A stretch of DNA of 64,000 nt from Vagococcus silagei (GCF_004795745.1 NZ_SDGV01000017.1:62001-126000); one strand, 5' to 3'. Positions 1 through 10,061 are shown, counted from the stretch's first letter. Notes: generated by a model not told the origin, from the sequence alone. A program made the numbers and translations.

Positions 1-34
1 TAAGAATTGATACAATATTAATAATAAGTCGCAT
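1..34 (-). CDS. Possible start of a small membrane protein, cut by window edge
   Basis: Reading the minus strand, an ATG at 34-32 opens a frame MRLIINIVSIL that runs off the window. A GAAGG-like ribosome-binding site lies about 11 bases upstream. The eleven residues are hydrophobic after one Arg, as expected for a membrane anchor. It would follow uvrC on the same strand. Only the first codons are visible, so this may not be a gene. Confidence 0.25.
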   Translation of the reverse strand, partial: MRLIINIVSIL

Positions 35-99
35 TTAATTTTCATCCTTCATCTTTTAAAAATTTACCTTAAAAGTGTACCATTTTATTGCTAAAATGA

Positions 100-1881
100 C
101 TACTCTTCCGGTTTTGTAAAGTGTTTTTGCAAGTCTTCTGCGACTGGCTTAGGCAGTCCTGAAGCGACGAGTTCTTCCAGTGACGCCTCTTTAATTGCTT
201 TTAATGACCTAAATTCTTTTAATAAGCGTTGTTTTCGTTTTGGTCCCAATCCCGGTATATCGTCTAACTGTGAAGCGAAACTTGTTTTACTTCTCGTTGC
301 ACGGTGGAAAGTAATCGCAAAGCGATGGACTTCATCTTGAATCCGTTGCAATAAGAAAAACGCAGCCGAATTTCTTTTTAATGGCACTACCTCAAGATTG
401 TCTCCAAATAATAGCTCACTGGTTTTATGTTTATCATTTTTAGCCATGCCGGCAATTGGTACATCAATACCTAATTGATTTAACAATACTTTTTCTGCCG
501 CATGAACTTGCCCTTTGCCACCATCAATTAAGATTAAATCAGGGAGTGGTAAATTTTCTTTAATAACTCGTGAGTATCGACGGTATATAACTTCTTGCAT
601 TGATGCATAATCATCTGGGCCTTTGACCGTTTTAATCTTAAATTTACGATATTCTTTCTTCATCGGTTTACCGTCAATATAAACAACCATTGCCGAAACA
701 GGATCCGTTCCCATAATATTTGAGTTATCAAAAGCCTCAATGCGAACCGGTGTTTCAATTCTTAGAGCTTCACCTAGTTGTTCAATCGCACCAATTGTTC
801 GTTCTTCTTTGCGTTCGATTAAATCAAATTGTTGGGTTAAATAAATTTTTGCGTTCTTATTCGCCAACTCCACTAAATTCTTTTTTTCTCCACGTTGCGG
901 TTGTAAAACTTTTGTATCCACTAAAGCCTGCACCTGTTCTAACTCAATCGTTTTCGGTATTAAAATTTCACGAGGAATAAAATGTTCTGCTTTTTGATAA
1001 AACTGAGCAATAAAAGTAAGAAAGTCTTGTTCAGGTTCATTGTAAAATGGAAAATCAAATGTACGACGCTCAATTAGTTTTCCTTGGCGGACAAAAAAGA
1101 CTTGGACACACATCCAACCTTTATCAGCTGCATAACCAAAAACATCACGATCAATAAAATCAGCATTGGTCATTTTTTGTTTGGTCATGACCATTTGAAT
1201 TGATTGAATTTGATCACGATACTCTGCAGCTTGTTCAAAATTCATCTCACTGGCTGCTTTCAACATTTTTGCTTCAATTTGTTTTTGAACATCTGTGTAT
1301 CCGCCATTTAAAAAGCGTTTGACTTCTTCAACTATTTCTTGATATTGTGCTTCAACAATTGGATTTACACACGGACCTAAACATTGTCCCATATGATAAT
1401 AGAGACAGACTTCATTTGGTAAATTTTTACACTTTCTTAACGGGTAGATTCGATCAAGCAATCGCTTGGTTTCATTAGCGGCACGAACATCTGGATATGG
1501 ACCAAAATAATGCGCCTTATCTTTTAAGACTTTGCGCGTAATTAAAAGACGTGGTGCTTTTTCATTGGTAATTTTAATAAAAGGATACGACTTATCATCT
1601 TTCAATAAGATATTATATTTAGGCTGGTTCTTTTGGATAAGATTGATTTCAAGCAACAACGCTTCTGTATTTGATTCTGTCACAATAAACTCGAAGTCCT
1701 CAATCTCGCTAACCAATCTTTCCGTCTTTGTATCATGACTCCCTGTAAAATAGGAGCGAACACGATTTTTTAAAATCTTTGCTTTACCAACATAGATAAT
1801 CGTGCCATTTTTATCTTTCATAATATAGCAACCAGGTTGATCTGGCAGTAGCATTAATTTATTTTTAATTTGTTCATTCAC
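100..1881 (-). CDS. uvrC: Excinuclease ABC subunit C
   Basis: UvrC makes the two incisions on either side of a DNA lesion once UvrAB has loaded, in nucleotide excision repair in the cytoplasm. The 593 residues show the family order: an N-terminal GIY-YIG nuclease domain ([13 protein letters not shown], then IIYVGKAK, about residues 11-35), a cysteine-rich patch ([13 protein letters not shown], about 160-170), a UVR motif binding UvrB (about 205-235), the RNase H-like second nuclease domain ([26 protein letters not shown]) and C-terminal helix-hairpin-helix motifs ([13 protein letters not shown]). The frame opens with GTG at 1881 after GAGGAG about 13 bases upstream, a rather long spacing. It has its own promoter and follows the trxA terminator. 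Confidence 0.97.
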   Translation of the reverse strand: MNEQIKNKLMLLPDQPGCYIMKDKNGTIIYVGKAKILKNRVRSYFTGSHDTKTERLVSEIEDFEFIVTESNTEALLLEINLIQKNQPKYNILLKDDKSYPFIKITNEKAPRLLITRKVLKDKAHYFGPYPDVRAANETKRLLDRIYPLRKCKNLPNEVCLYYHMGQCLGPCVNPIVEAQYQEIVEEVKRFLNGGYTDVQKQIEAKMLKAASEMNFEQAAEYRDQIQSIQMVMTKQKMTNADFIDRDVFGYAADKGWMCVQVFFVRQGKLIERRTFDFPFYNEPEQDFLTFIAQFYQKAEHFIPREILIPKTIELEQVQALVDTKVLQPQRGEKKNLVELANKNAKIYLTQQFDLIERKEERTIGAIEQLGEALRIETPVRIEAFDNSNIMGTDPVSAMVVYIDGKPMKKEYRKFKIKTVKGPDDYASMQEVIYRRYSRVIKENLPLPDLILIDGGKGQVHAAEKVLLNQLGIDVPIAGMAKNDKHKTSELLFGDNLEVVPLKRNSAAFFLLQRIQDEVHRFAITFHRATRSKTSFASQLDDIPGLGPKRKQRLLKEFRSLKAIKEASLEELVASGLPKPVAEDLQKHFTKPEE

Positions 1882-1905
1882 AGTACACGCTCACTCCTCT
1901 AGCCT

Positions 1906-1911
1906 ATTATA
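1906..1911 (-). promoter_or_regulatory. Extended -10 promoter of uvrC
   Basis: On the minus strand TGTTATAAT forms a perfect extended -10 element between the trxA terminator and uvrC. No good -35 is seen, which fits the extended -10 class. Confidence 0.55.
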
Positions 1912-1923
1912 ACACGAGGTTCA

Positions 1924-1972
1924 AAAAAATAAGTACCAAACACTTCAATGACACGAAGGTTTGGTACTTTTT
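1924..1972. terminator. Rho-independent terminator after trxA
   Basis: A 10-bp perfect stem (1932-1941 with 1959-1968, AGTACCAAAC) is extended by an inner CTTC/GAAG pairing. T-rich tracts follow on both strands. It lies just downstream of the trxA stop and upstream of uvrC. Confidence 0.85.
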
Positions 1973-1981
1973 ATCTATTGA

Positions 1982-2293
1982 TTATAAATATTGACTGAAC
2001 ACTTGTTCAAGTTGTGCTTTTTGGTGAACACCTACAAGAGTATCAACAACTTGACCGTCTTTCTTCAATAATAATGTTGGAATACTCATAATACCAAATG
2101 CTTGTGCAGTGGCAGGATTGTCATCCACATTCATTTTCACAATTTTAACTTGATCTTCATAATCATTTGCAAGACCTTCTAAAATTGGTGTTTGCATACG
2201 ACATGGACCACACCAAGGTGCCCAAAAGTCAACTAAGACTAGCCCTTCGTTTGTTTCTTGTTCAAATGTATTATCTGTAATTTCTGCTACCAT
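1982..2293 (-). CDS. trxA: Thioredoxin
   Basis: A cytosolic thiol-disulfide reductase that keeps protein cysteines reduced using electrons from thioredoxin reductase. At 103 residues it has normal thioredoxin length. The active site is WAPWCGPC (about residues 24-31), and the conserved cis-proline loop is present as SIPTLLL (about 71-77). Its position directly downstream of mutS2 is the usual Bacilli arrangement (zapA-cvpA-mutS2-trxA). Here it also has its own -10 in the 83-base gap after mutS2, so it can be expressed independently. A strong hairpin ends the transcript. Confidence 0.96.
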   Translation of the reverse strand: MVAEITDNTFEQETNEGLVLVDFWAPWCGPCRMQTPILEGLANDYEDQVKIVKMNVDDNPATAQAFGIMSIPTLLLKKDGQVVDTLVGVHQKAQLEQVFSQYL

Positions 2294-2335
2294 ATTTATC
2301 GCTACCTTTCAAATCAATAATTAACTTATGCACTG

Positions 2336-2341
2336 ATTATA
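2336..2341 (-). promoter_or_regulatory. Probable trxA promoter -10
   Basis: A perfect TATAAT is read on the minus strand in the mutS2-trxA gap, about 45 bases before the trxA start. The -35 region is poor. Confidence 0.45.
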
Positions 2342-2376
2342 GCAAAGACTTGATACCCCTGCCAGTATTCTGCTTA

Positions 2377-4755
2377 CTACTTAAACGTCACAATTGTTGC
2401 GCCATCGCCACCTTGATTGCTTGGTGCGTATTCATATTTTTTAACTTGCGAATGACGTTTTAAATACTCTTGTACACCTTGCTTAATTGCACCAGTCCCA
2501 CGACCGTGTACAATCGTCACTTGTGGATAACCGTTTAATAATGCGGAATCAATATATTGATCTAAATCCGCAACTGCTTCCTCATAACGTTTACCACGTA
2601 AATCTAGTTGTGACGTTACCGTTTGGCGTCCGCCACCACCATCACTTTTAAGTCCAGTAATTCTGACTTTTTCTTCTTTTTCAGGCGCAATTTTTGTTAA
2701 TTGGTCTTCAGCAATTGTCATCTTAAGAATACCCATTTGAACTTGCCATTCTTTATTACCCATCTTAGTAATTAAAGTTCCGCGTTGTCCGAATGATTCA
2801 ACCATGACATCATCACCTGGTTTTAAGACTTTTTTCTCTTTGGCTTTTTGTAAGACTTTATTTTTGCCTAATTGCTGTGTTTCCTCATGTTTCAGATTCG
2901 CTAATTGACCCTTAACATCAATTAATTCATGTTCTTTAACCTTAATAGAATCCTGGCTTCTTAATTGTAGTTCACGAATATCTTTAATAATACCTTCAGC
3001 ACGATGTTCCGCTTTTTCAACAATGTCATTTGCTTTTGATTTAGCTTTATTCATTTCTTTTTCACGTTCTTCAAAGAAGTATTGTTGCGCCTCTTTTAAT
3101 TCACGATGAAGTTTTTCTGCTTCAGCAAAGAACTCACGTGCTTCTAAATATTCAGTTTCAGTCATTTTACGTTGATTCTCTAAATCTAAAATCATATCAT
3201 TTAAATCTTGGCTTTCACCATCAATAATTTGTTTTGCTCTAGTAATGATTGGTGATGAGAGTCCTAAACGTTGTGAAATATCAAAAGCATTACTTCGACC
3301 AGGAATTCCCATTAACAATCGATAAGTCGGGCTTAAAGTATCGATATCAAATTCCATACTAGCATTAATTGTTCCCGGACGATTGTATGCATAAACTTTT
3401 AGCTCCGGATAGTGAGTAGTGGCCATTACATATGAACCTACACTGCCTACCTCATCAAGAATCGAAATTGCTAAAGCCGCACCCTCTTGCGGATCGGTAC
3501 CTGCGCCTAATTCGTCAAAGAGAACCAAACTATCCTTATCCATATCTTTTAAAATGCTGACAATGTTTGTCATATGAGAAGAAAACGTACTTAAATTTTG
3601 TTCAATTGATTGTTCATCACCAATATCGGCATAAATTTCTGAAAAGACACCAATTGTACTTTCTTCTCCAGCTGGAATCGGTAATCCAGCTTGCCCCATC
3701 AGTTGTAACAAACCAAGTGTTTTTAAGGTAATCGTCTTACCACCCGTATTCGGTCCCGTAATAATCACGGTCTGATGTTTTTCACCAATAAAGATATCAT
3801 TAGCAACCACTTGGTTTTCATCAATTAAGGGGTGGCGGGCTTGGATTAAGTTTACATGTTTCTCGGCACTGACTGTAGGAACAACAGCCTTCAGGGCTTT
3901 ACCTAGTCTGGCTTTGGCATTTATAAAATCTAATTTCCCAACCACAAAAGCATTTTGTAGAATATCTAAACGATATGGTGCCAACTCATTTGAGAGTTCA
4001 GCCAAAATACGTTCAATTTCTTTACGCTCATTGATTTGATGTTGACGTAATTTATTATTTAATTCGACTGCTTGACGTGGTTCAACAAAGACTGTTTGAC
4101 CTGACGCACTCTGATCGTGAACGACACCACCAAAATGACTACGATATTCACTTTTTACCGGAATAACGTAACGATCATTTCGCATGGTGATAATGGTGTC
4201 ACTTAAAAGTTGACTATTCTTGCCGCGAATAAAACCATCTAATAATTCTTTGATATTTTGTTCCTGACGACGAATTTGAACACGTAAAGATTTTAACTCA
4301 CTTGACGCATCATCAGTCACATAGCCATCTTCATCAATTGACAATCTAATCTGTTTTGATAAATCTGGTAAAGCGATTAGTTTTTCATTCCATTCATACA
4401 GTGTATGTAATTCCACTTCTTCTGATTCAAGTTTTTCAAAGAAACGTTGCATCTCAGTGACTGTTTTTAACAAGCGACCCACTTGGGCAAGTTCAACCCC
4501 ATTTAAAACAGCCCCAATTTCTATTCGCTTCATATGTGGTTTCACATTTTCAAGTTTAGCAATCGGTAGACCGCCTTTTAAACGTAAAATATCAAAGCCA
4601 TCTTCTGTTTCTAGTAACGCCTCTTCCACTTTATCCAATTGATTCATTGGCGTTAAAGTTTCCGCTAACTCTTTACCAGTTTGCGTGACTAAATATTGTT
4701 CTAACATTTTTTTTATTTTATTAAATTCTAGAGTTTGTAGAATTTTCTTGTTCAT
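2377..4755 (-). CDS. mutS2: Endonuclease MutS2
   Basis: A MutS-family ATPase that lacks the mismatch-recognition domain. The family suppresses homologous recombination and, in Bacilli, also acts on collided ribosomes. The protein has a MutS core and clamp, the Walker A GPNTGGKT (about residue 330), Walker B and signature region (LVLFDELGAGTDPQEG), a long coiled coil rich in Glu and Lys (about 510-640), a KOW-like segment, and a C-terminal Smr nuclease domain (LDLRGKRYEEA, then HGRGTGAIK). The start was moved to the ATG at 4755 (MNKKILQTLEF). AAAGGA sits 9 bases upstream of it, and this matches the family N terminus. The length becomes 792 aa. It lies downstream of cvpA in one operon. Confidence 0.96.
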   Translation of the reverse strand: MNKKILQTLEFNKIKKMLEQYLVTQTGKELAETLTPMNQLDKVEEALLETEDGFDILRLKGGLPIAKLENVKPHMKRIEIGAVLNGVELAQVGRLLKTVTEMQRFFEKLESEEVELHTLYEWNEKLIALPDLSKQIRLSIDEDGYVTDDASSELKSLRVQIRRQEQNIKELLDGFIRGKNSQLLSDTIITMRNDRYVIPVKSEYRSHFGGVVHDQSASGQTVFVEPRQAVELNNKLRQHQINERKEIERILAELSNELAPYRLDILQNAFVVGKLDFINAKARLGKALKAVVPTVSAEKHVNLIQARHPLIDENQVVANDIFIGEKHQTVIITGPNTGGKTITLKTLGLLQLMGQAGLPIPAGEESTIGVFSEIYADIGDEQSIEQNLSTFSSHMTNIVSILKDMDKDSLVLFDELGAGTDPQEGAALAISILDEVGSVGSYVMATTHYPELKVYAYNRPGTINASMEFDIDTLSPTYRLLMGIPGRSNAFDISQRLGLSSPIITRAKQIIDGESQDLNDMILDLENQRKMTETEYLEAREFFAEAEKLHRELKEAQQYFFEEREKEMNKAKSKANDIVEKAEHRAEGIIKDIRELQLRSQDSIKVKEHELIDVKGQLANLKHEETQQLGKNKVLQKAKEKKVLKPGDDVMVESFGQRGTLITKMGNKEWQVQMGILKMTIAEDQLTKIAPEKEEKVRITGLKSDGGGGRQTVTSQLDLRGKRYEEAVADLDQYIDSALLNGYPQVTIVHGRGTGAIKQGVQEYLKRHSQVKKYEYAPSNQGGDGATIVTFK

Positions 4756-4784
4756 TTTTTCAAATCCTTTCATGCAGATAAAGA

Positions 4785-4809
4785 AAAAGAACCTCTAACC
4801 GGTCCTCTT
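4785..4809 (-). terminator. Hairpin between cvpA and mutS2, possible attenuator
   Basis: Read on the minus strand, a 9-bp stem with G-U pairs and a 7-base loop is followed by a U-rich tract (TTCTTTTTCTTT). It begins right after the cvpA stop and ends before the mutS2 ribosome-binding site. It could partly reduce mutS2 transcription. Confidence 0.5.
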
Positions 4810-4811
4810 CC

Positions 4812-5360
4812 TTAGCCAATCACTTTATTTATCCACAAATCATGTAACGAAGCAGAGATAATTGGTGTATGATTGACAATTCCTCTTGCTAATCCGCTTT
4901 TAGCAAATAGATTTTGAATTGAAGGAACAGGTAACATTGCTAGTAATGTTAAAAAGATTGCCAAAGCAACCAATCCGATAACGCCCCCTAAAGCAGCTCC
5001 AACAAGATCATTGCCTTGCTTTAACAGCGGGATAAACGTTAAGCCATAACTTAGCATTCCGATAAAACGGACAATCAGCCAACCTATTGTCAAAATCAAA
5101 ACAAATGCAAAACCAGCATAAAATGCTTTATCCAAGTCAAAAACGATTGCTTTATCAAATAAAACTAATTTCGTTTCAACCGTTGGTGATGGATATGGGA
5201 TAATCAATTCTAATTTTTTACCTAATGCGCGGTAATTTGCTTTGGCAACTAAAAATGCAATCAAGTAGCCTAATGTATAGACCATCTGATAAGCAAATCC
5301 TCGTTGATACCCGGCATAAATACCGACAATAATTACTAAAAGTATTAATAATGTTAACAT
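4812..5360 (-). CDS. cvpA: CvpA family membrane protein
   Basis: An integral membrane protein of the CvpA family (182 aa), named for colicin V production in E. coli; the molecular role in Gram-positives is not settled. The sequence shows four hydrophobic segments: residues 1-20, about 25-45, about 75-105, and 115-145 with a glycine-rich GAALGGVIGLVALAIF. A short C-terminal tail follows. It is preceded by zapA with an 11-base gap and followed by mutS2, the conserved cluster order in Bacilli. A hairpin after the stop may separate it from mutS2. Confidence 0.88.
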   Translation of the reverse strand: MLTLLILLVIIVGIYAGYQRGFAYQMVYTLGYLIAFLVAKANYRALGKKLELIIPYPSPTVETKLVLFDKAIVFDLDKAFYAGFAFVLILTIGWLIVRFIGMLSYGLTFIPLLKQGNDLVGAALGGVIGLVALAIFLTLLAMLPVPSIQNLFAKSGLARGIVNHTPIISASLHDLWINKVIG

Positions 5361-5371
5361 AGCATCAAACC

Positions 5372-5851
5372 TTACTTATTTTTATTTTTCTGTTGATTCT
5401 TATTTTTTATTTTTTCTTTTACTTGTTGGTTCATTAATTTTTGAATTTCAATCTGATTTTGTAAATCAGCTTCAGAAATATCACCATTGTTTTCAATAAT
5501 GTCTTTGGTTTTTTCACGTTCGCGATCATTCAAATCATTTAAACGTGATTCAAGATGTTCCAAACGTTGATTGTTCTCTTCTAAAATATCGACTTTATTA
5601 TTTAATTCAGAAATAGTTGTCCTCAAATCAAGAATTTTTTCTTGTTGTTTGACTTGAAGTGAGACAGTATTAATCGCCAACAAAATTGCCGCCTGTTCTT
5701 TACTCAAAGTTGGATTATGATCCATGAGCAAATCCAAGTGTTCATTGACTAAGTCATTAACCATCGACATATGGGATTGTTCTTCATTTCCAATGATAAT
5801 ATATTCTTCATTTTTTATATTCAACTTAAACCTTTTTGTTGGTTCACTCAT
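5372..5851 (-). CDS. zapA: Cell division protein ZapA
   Basis: A cytoplasmic FtsZ-associated protein that bundles FtsZ filaments and stabilises the Z ring. The N-terminal half (FKLNIKNEEYIIIGNEEQSHMSM) is the ZapA core, and the rest is a long charged coiled coil (about residues 75-125). The tail is a very basic Lys/Asn/Gln stretch. Two ATGs are adjacent. The second (5851) stands 6 bases from AAAGGGGG, against 3 for the first, so it was chosen, giving 159 aa. The tail makes it longer than the compact family form of about 85-100 residues. It is the first gene of zapA-cvpA-mutS2 and has a good promoter. Confidence 0.87.
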   Translation of the reverse strand: MSEPTKRFKLNIKNEEYIIIGNEEQSHMSMVNDLVNEHLDLLMDHNPTLSKEQAAILLAINTVSLQVKQQEKILDLRTTISELNNKVDILEENNQRLEHLESRLNDLNDREREKTKDIIENNGDISEADLQNQIEIQKLMNQQVKEKIKNKNQQKNKNK

Positions 5852-5893
5852 CATTATCCCCCTTTTATCATTGCGCAGGGCAAAATCACCTTA

Positions 5894-5922
5894 ATTATAT
5901 ATAATTTTTAAGCAATTGACAA
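5894..5922 (-). promoter_or_regulatory. Promoter of zapA-cvpA-mutS2
   Basis: On the minus strand TTGTCA (5917-5922) is separated by 17 bases from a perfect TATAAT (5894-5899), close to the SigA consensus. It lies back to back with the rnhC promoter. Confidence 0.75.
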
Positions 5923-5968
5923 TTTTATCTGTCATTTCTTTTCTTTTTACAATCTTTTACCAATAAAC

Positions 5969-5977
5969 TGATATACT
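5969..5977 (+). promoter_or_regulatory. Extended -10 promoter of rnhC
   Basis: TGATATACT is an extended -10 element 35 bases before the GTG start. A candidate TTTACA -35 is 20 bases upstream, which is too far to rely on. Confidence 0.5.
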
Positions 5978-6011
5978 TAAGTTAATTTTACAATGATAGG
6001 AGTGTCAAATT

Positions 6012-6941
6012 GTGACCCAATCAATCACTATTAAAGCAAGTACAACTAAAATTAATGATTTAAAAAAATATTATCAACCTCATTTAGGTAAAACTCCACC
6101 CTACGCTATTTTTTCAGCAAAAATACCGGGTGTCACCATTACTGCTTATCAATCTGGAAAAGTTTTATTCCAAGGGACAAATGCTGAGGCAGAAGCAAAA
6201 CGTTGGGATCAAAGTGCTGCACCTAAAGAAAAGTCAACGGTATCTTCTTCTACAAAGAGCAACGCTTTACCTAAAGATTTTGAAAATTGGTCAATTATCG
6301 GCAGCGACGAAGTTGGTAACGGAAGTTACTTAGGCCCTCTCGTTGTTTGTGCAGCATATGCGACAACAGAACAACTGCCACTTTTAAAAGAACTCGGTGT
6401 CAAAGATTCAAAAATGCTAAACGATGTGAGCATTCGTAAAATTGCAGCTGATTTAAAATTATTTTTACCTTATCAACAGTTGATTGTAAAACCGGAAAAA
6501 TATAATCAAATTCAGCCTGTCTATAACGCCGTTCGTATGAAAGTTGCCTTACATAACCAAGCTATCCATCTCTTACAAGAAAAAATAAAACCAGCTAAAC
6601 CACAAGGCATTTTGATTGATCAATTCACAACTGAAAAAAACTATCGCAATTATTTGAAATCAGAAGATCATCCTGTCACTGACCCATTGTTTTTTGTCAC
6701 AAAAGGAGAACAGTACCATCTAGCAGTAGCAGCAGCTTCAATCATCAGTCGCGCAACCTTTTTAGATGAACTCGATCGAGCTTCAAAAGAAGTCGGCTTT
6801 ACAATCCCATCAGGAGCAGGCGTAAAATCAGACCAAGCCGCCGCAAAATTACTAAAACAAGGTGGAATGCCTCTCCTCGAAAAACACGCAAAACTCCACT
6901 TCTCCAACACAGAAAAAGCAAAAAAAATCGCTAAAAGATAA
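6012..6941 (+). CDS. rnhC: Ribonuclease HIII
   Basis: A cytoplasmic nuclease that cleaves the RNA strand of RNA/DNA hybrids. It is type 2 (HIII): an N-terminal TBP-like substrate-binding domain (about residues 1-80) precedes the catalytic domain, which begins at GSDEVGNGSYLGPLVVCAA with the metal-binding D99 and E100. DSKML and the ILIDQF aspartate follow. The 309-aa length is normal. The start is GTG at 6012, with AGGAG 9 bases upstream. It is divergent from zapA, a conserved Bacilli arrangement. A long hairpin repeat begins 4 bases after the stop and may end the message. Confidence 0.95.
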   Translation: MTQSITIKASTTKINDLKKYYQPHLGKTPPYAIFSAKIPGVTITAYQSGKVLFQGTNAEAEAKRWDQSAAPKEKSTVSSSTKSNALPKDFENWSIIGSDEVGNGSYLGPLVVCAAYATTEQLPLLKELGVKDSKMLNDVSIRKIAADLKLFLPYQQLIVKPEKYNQIQPVYNAVRMKVALHNQAIHLLQEKIKPAKPQGILIDQFTTEKNYRNYLKSEDHPVTDPLFFVTKGEQYHLAVAAASIISRATFLDELDRASKEVGFTIPSGAGVKSDQAAAKLLKQGGMPLLEKHAKLHFSNTEKAKKIAKR

Positions 6942-6944
6942 GGT

Positions 6945-7049
6945 GATTTTCTGTGCGCTTTGGAGCGATCAATAAGGCGAGCACGAAAAAAACTGGTCTT
7001 TAGTTTATTTTCGTGATTGACTTATTGCCTAGCTCCAGCACAGAAAATC
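6945..7049 (+). repeat. Long palindromic repeat, copy A (family 1)
   Basis: Outer arms of 12 bp are perfect (GATTTTCTGTGC at 6945-6956 with its complement at 7038-7049). Further paired blocks lie inside: GGAGC/GCTCC, AATAAG/CTTATT, CACGAAAA/TTTTCGTG and AAACT/AGTTT. The whole 105 bases can fold as one hairpin. The inner part, AATAAGGCGAGCACGA, recurs in copies B (about 7072-7125) and C (41474-41586). There is no T tract after it, so it is not an ordinary terminator. Confidence 0.75.
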
Positions 7050-7071
7050 CCGTCTATCCCAGGTGGTGAAG

Positions 7072-7125
7072 TGAGCGCTTTGAGCTGAGCAGTAAGGCGA
7101 GCCTGATAATTTGAGCCTAGCGATA
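7072..7125 (+). repeat. Palindromic repeat, truncated copy B (family 1)
   Basis: AGCGCTTTGAGCTGAGCAGT, followed by AAGGCGAGCCTGATAATTTG, matches the left half of copies A and C; the right half is missing or degraded. It stands about 25 bases after copy A in the same orientation. Confidence 0.6.
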
Positions 7126-7154
7126 ATCCAACACAAAGCTTATCTAACCCAACC

Positions 7155-7200
7155 AAAAAACCACAAACAACTGAAACCTGTTGTTTGTGGTTCATTTTAT
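7155..7200. terminator. Terminator after the acetoin reductase gene
   Basis: A perfect 13-bp stem (7159-7171 with 7180-7192, AACCACAAACAAC) has an 8-base loop. On the minus strand it is followed by a T tract. It serves the minus-strand gene ending at 7222 and could also stop readthrough from rnhC. Confidence 0.85.
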
Positions 7201-7221
7201 TTAGGTTATTTAATACAATAA

Positions 7222-8040
<819 letters not shown>

Positions 8041-8050
8041 TTACAACGCC

Positions 8051-8078
8051 AGTATAACACTCACATTTAAAAAGCCAA
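8051..8078 (-). promoter_or_regulatory. Promoter of butA
   Basis: On the minus strand TTGGCT (8073-8078), a 16-base spacer and TATACT (8051-8056) precede the gene by about 45 bases. Upstream, at 8087-8104, ATTTCA and TGAAAT form a 6-bp dyad that could bind a regulator. Confidence 0.55.
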
Positions 8079-8139
8079 GGGATATCATTTCATATTTGTG
8101 AAATTCAGCACTATCCATAAAAATATTAGTCAAAATGAC

Positions 8140-8186
8140 AAAAAAGTCACAACTCAAAATTTTCTCGAGCTGTAACTTTTTTTTAT
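8140..8186. terminator. Terminator after the ABC exporter operon
   Basis: On the minus strand a 16-bp stem (with G-U pairs, 8167-8182 against 8140-8155) and an 11-base loop end in a T run. It lies just downstream of the stop at 8190. Confidence 0.85.
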
Positions 8187-8189
8187 TTA

Positions 8190-10061
8190 TTATCCAAGTT
8201 CAATCGCACCAGTATATAACTGATAGTACATCCCTTTTTTAGCTAACAGTGAGTCATGATCACCACGTTCAATAATGCGACCGTGGTCCATTACCATGAT
8301 CACATCAGAATTCTTAATTGTTGATAAACGGTGGGCAATGACAAATACAGTTCGCCCGTCCATCAAGCTATCCATACCACGTTGAACAATACTTTCAGTT
8401 CTAGTATCGATACTTGACGTTGCCTCATCAAGAATCATAACTGGTGGATCAGCAATTGCCGCACGTGCAATCGCAATTAATTGAGCCTGTCCTTGTGACA
8501 GACTACCACCATCACCTGAAATAATAGTGTCATAACCTTCAGGAAGTTTTTCGATAAAATCATCTGCATTTGCTAATTTTGCTGCAGCAAACACATCTTC
8601 ATCAGTCGCATCCAATTTACCATAACGAATATTTTCTAAAATTGAACCTGTAAATAGATGTGTATCCTGTAATACAATACCTAGCGAACGACGTAATGAC
8701 GATTTATCAATTTCTTTAATGTTCAATCCATCGTAAAGAATTTCACCATTTTGAATATCATAAAATCGGTTAATTAAATTAGTAATCGTCGTTTTACCTG
8801 CACCAGTTGCTCCCACGAGCGCCACTTTTTCACCTGGTTTAGCGTATAGGCTGATATCATAAAGAATTTGTTTATCTGGCGCATATGAAAAGTCCACATT
8901 ATTAAAGACTACATCACCAACAACTTCACGAATTGACTCATGACCTGCTTCATCTGTTGCTTTCCAGCCCCAACGATTGGTTCGTTCAGGTACTTCAATT
9001 AGTTTACCTTCTTCTTCACGAACATTAACTAAACGAACTGTTCCATCATTATCTTCAGGTTCTTCATCCATCAAATTAAAGATACGTTCCGCACCTGCAA
9101 GTGCCATGATAACAAAATTTATTTGTTGTGAAATTTGACTAATTGGCATATTGAGCGAACGACTCAATTGTAAGAATGAAGCAATCATCCCTACTGTCAT
9201 ACCACTAATTCCATAAATAGAGAAAAGACCACCCACAACCGCAACTAAAACATATTGGATGTTTAGTAAGTTCATCATAATCGGCATTAACGTATTTGCA
9301 TAAACATTTGCTTTTGTTGAACTTTCGCGTAATTGCTCATTTTTTTGATCAAATTCGTCAATCACTATTTGTTCATGATTAAAGACTTTTACTACTTTTT
9401 GACCTTCCATCATCTCTTCTATAAATCCGTTAACAGCACCAATGTCTTTTTGTTGTTGACCAAAATACTTACCACTTTTACCAGCGACAAAACGAATCGT
9501 CAACATCATCAATGTAATTGAAACTAAGACAAATAATGTCATTGGAATACTAATCGTGAGCATTGCAATAATTGTACTGACAAAACTAACAAGCGCAGCG
9601 AGTAGGCTTGGAATGCTTTGCGAAATCATTTGCCGCAAAGTGTCGATATCATTTGTATAGTGACTCATAATATCACCAAATGGGTTTTGGTCAAAGTAAC
9701 GAATTGGCAATTGTTCCATCTTACCAAATAAACGATTTCGAATGCCTTTTTGTGTTCCCTCGCTGACAGTTACCATAATTAGGTTATACCCTAAACTAGC
9801 CAGAATACCTGTCGCATAAATAAACGCCATCGTAATCACTGCTTTTAATAAACCACTAAAATCTCTCGAATGAGAGGCCAACATTGGTGTAATGTGTTGA
9901 TCAATCACAACTTGTAAAAAGAGTGACCCTTTCACGTTCGCAAATGCTGTCACTAAAATAAGTAAAACAACAAGGATAAAACGCCACTTGTATTCAGACA
10001 ACATGAGTTGAAGAACACGTTGTAAAGTTTTTAAAGGCTGTTTTTGATTATCCTTCTTCAT
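8190..10061 (-). CDS. Heterodimeric ABC exporter, catalytic half
   Basis: One half of a type IV ABC exporter: six membrane helices (about residues 25-310), then an ATPase domain. Walker A is GATGAGKTTITN, Walker B is VMILDEATSSID with the catalytic Glu intact, and the H-loop is AHRLST. The signature is LSQGQ instead of LSGGQ. Its partner has a normal signature but a damaged Walker B, so the pair would form one competent and one degenerate ATP site, as in LmrCD, BmrCD and TM287/288. The start was set at ATG 10061 (MKKDNQKQPLKT) because AAAGGA lies 10 bases before it. It overlaps the upstream gene by 14 bases and is 623 aa long. The substrate is probably a drug or lipid but cannot be read from sequence. 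Confidence 0.9.
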   Translation of the reverse strand: MKKDNQKQPLKTLQRVLQLMLSEYKWRFILVVLLILVTAFANVKGSLFLQVVIDQHITPMLASHSRDFSGLLKAVITMAFIYATGILASLGYNLIMVTVSEGTQKGIRNRLFGKMEQLPIRYFDQNPFGDIMSHYTNDIDTLRQMISQSIPSLLAALVSFVSTIIAMLTISIPMTLFVLVSITLMMLTIRFVAGKSGKYFGQQQKDIGAVNGFIEEMMEGQKVVKVFNHEQIVIDEFDQKNEQLRESSTKANVYANTLMPIMMNLLNIQYVLVAVVGGLFSIYGISGMTVGMIASFLQLSRSLNMPISQISQQINFVIMALAGAERIFNLMDEEPEDNDGTVRLVNVREEEGKLIEVPERTNRWGWKATDEAGHESIREVVGDVVFNNVDFSYAPDKQILYDISLYAKPGEKVALVGATGAGKTTITNLINRFYDIQNGEILYDGLNIKEIDKSSLRRSLGIVLQDTHLFTGSILENIRYGKLDATDEDVFAAAKLANADDFIEKLPEGYDTIISGDGGSLSQGQAQLIAIARAAIADPPVMILDEATSSIDTRTESIVQRGMDSLMDGRTVFVIAHRLSTIKNSDVIMVMDHGRIIERGDHDSLLAKKGMYYQLYTGAIELG

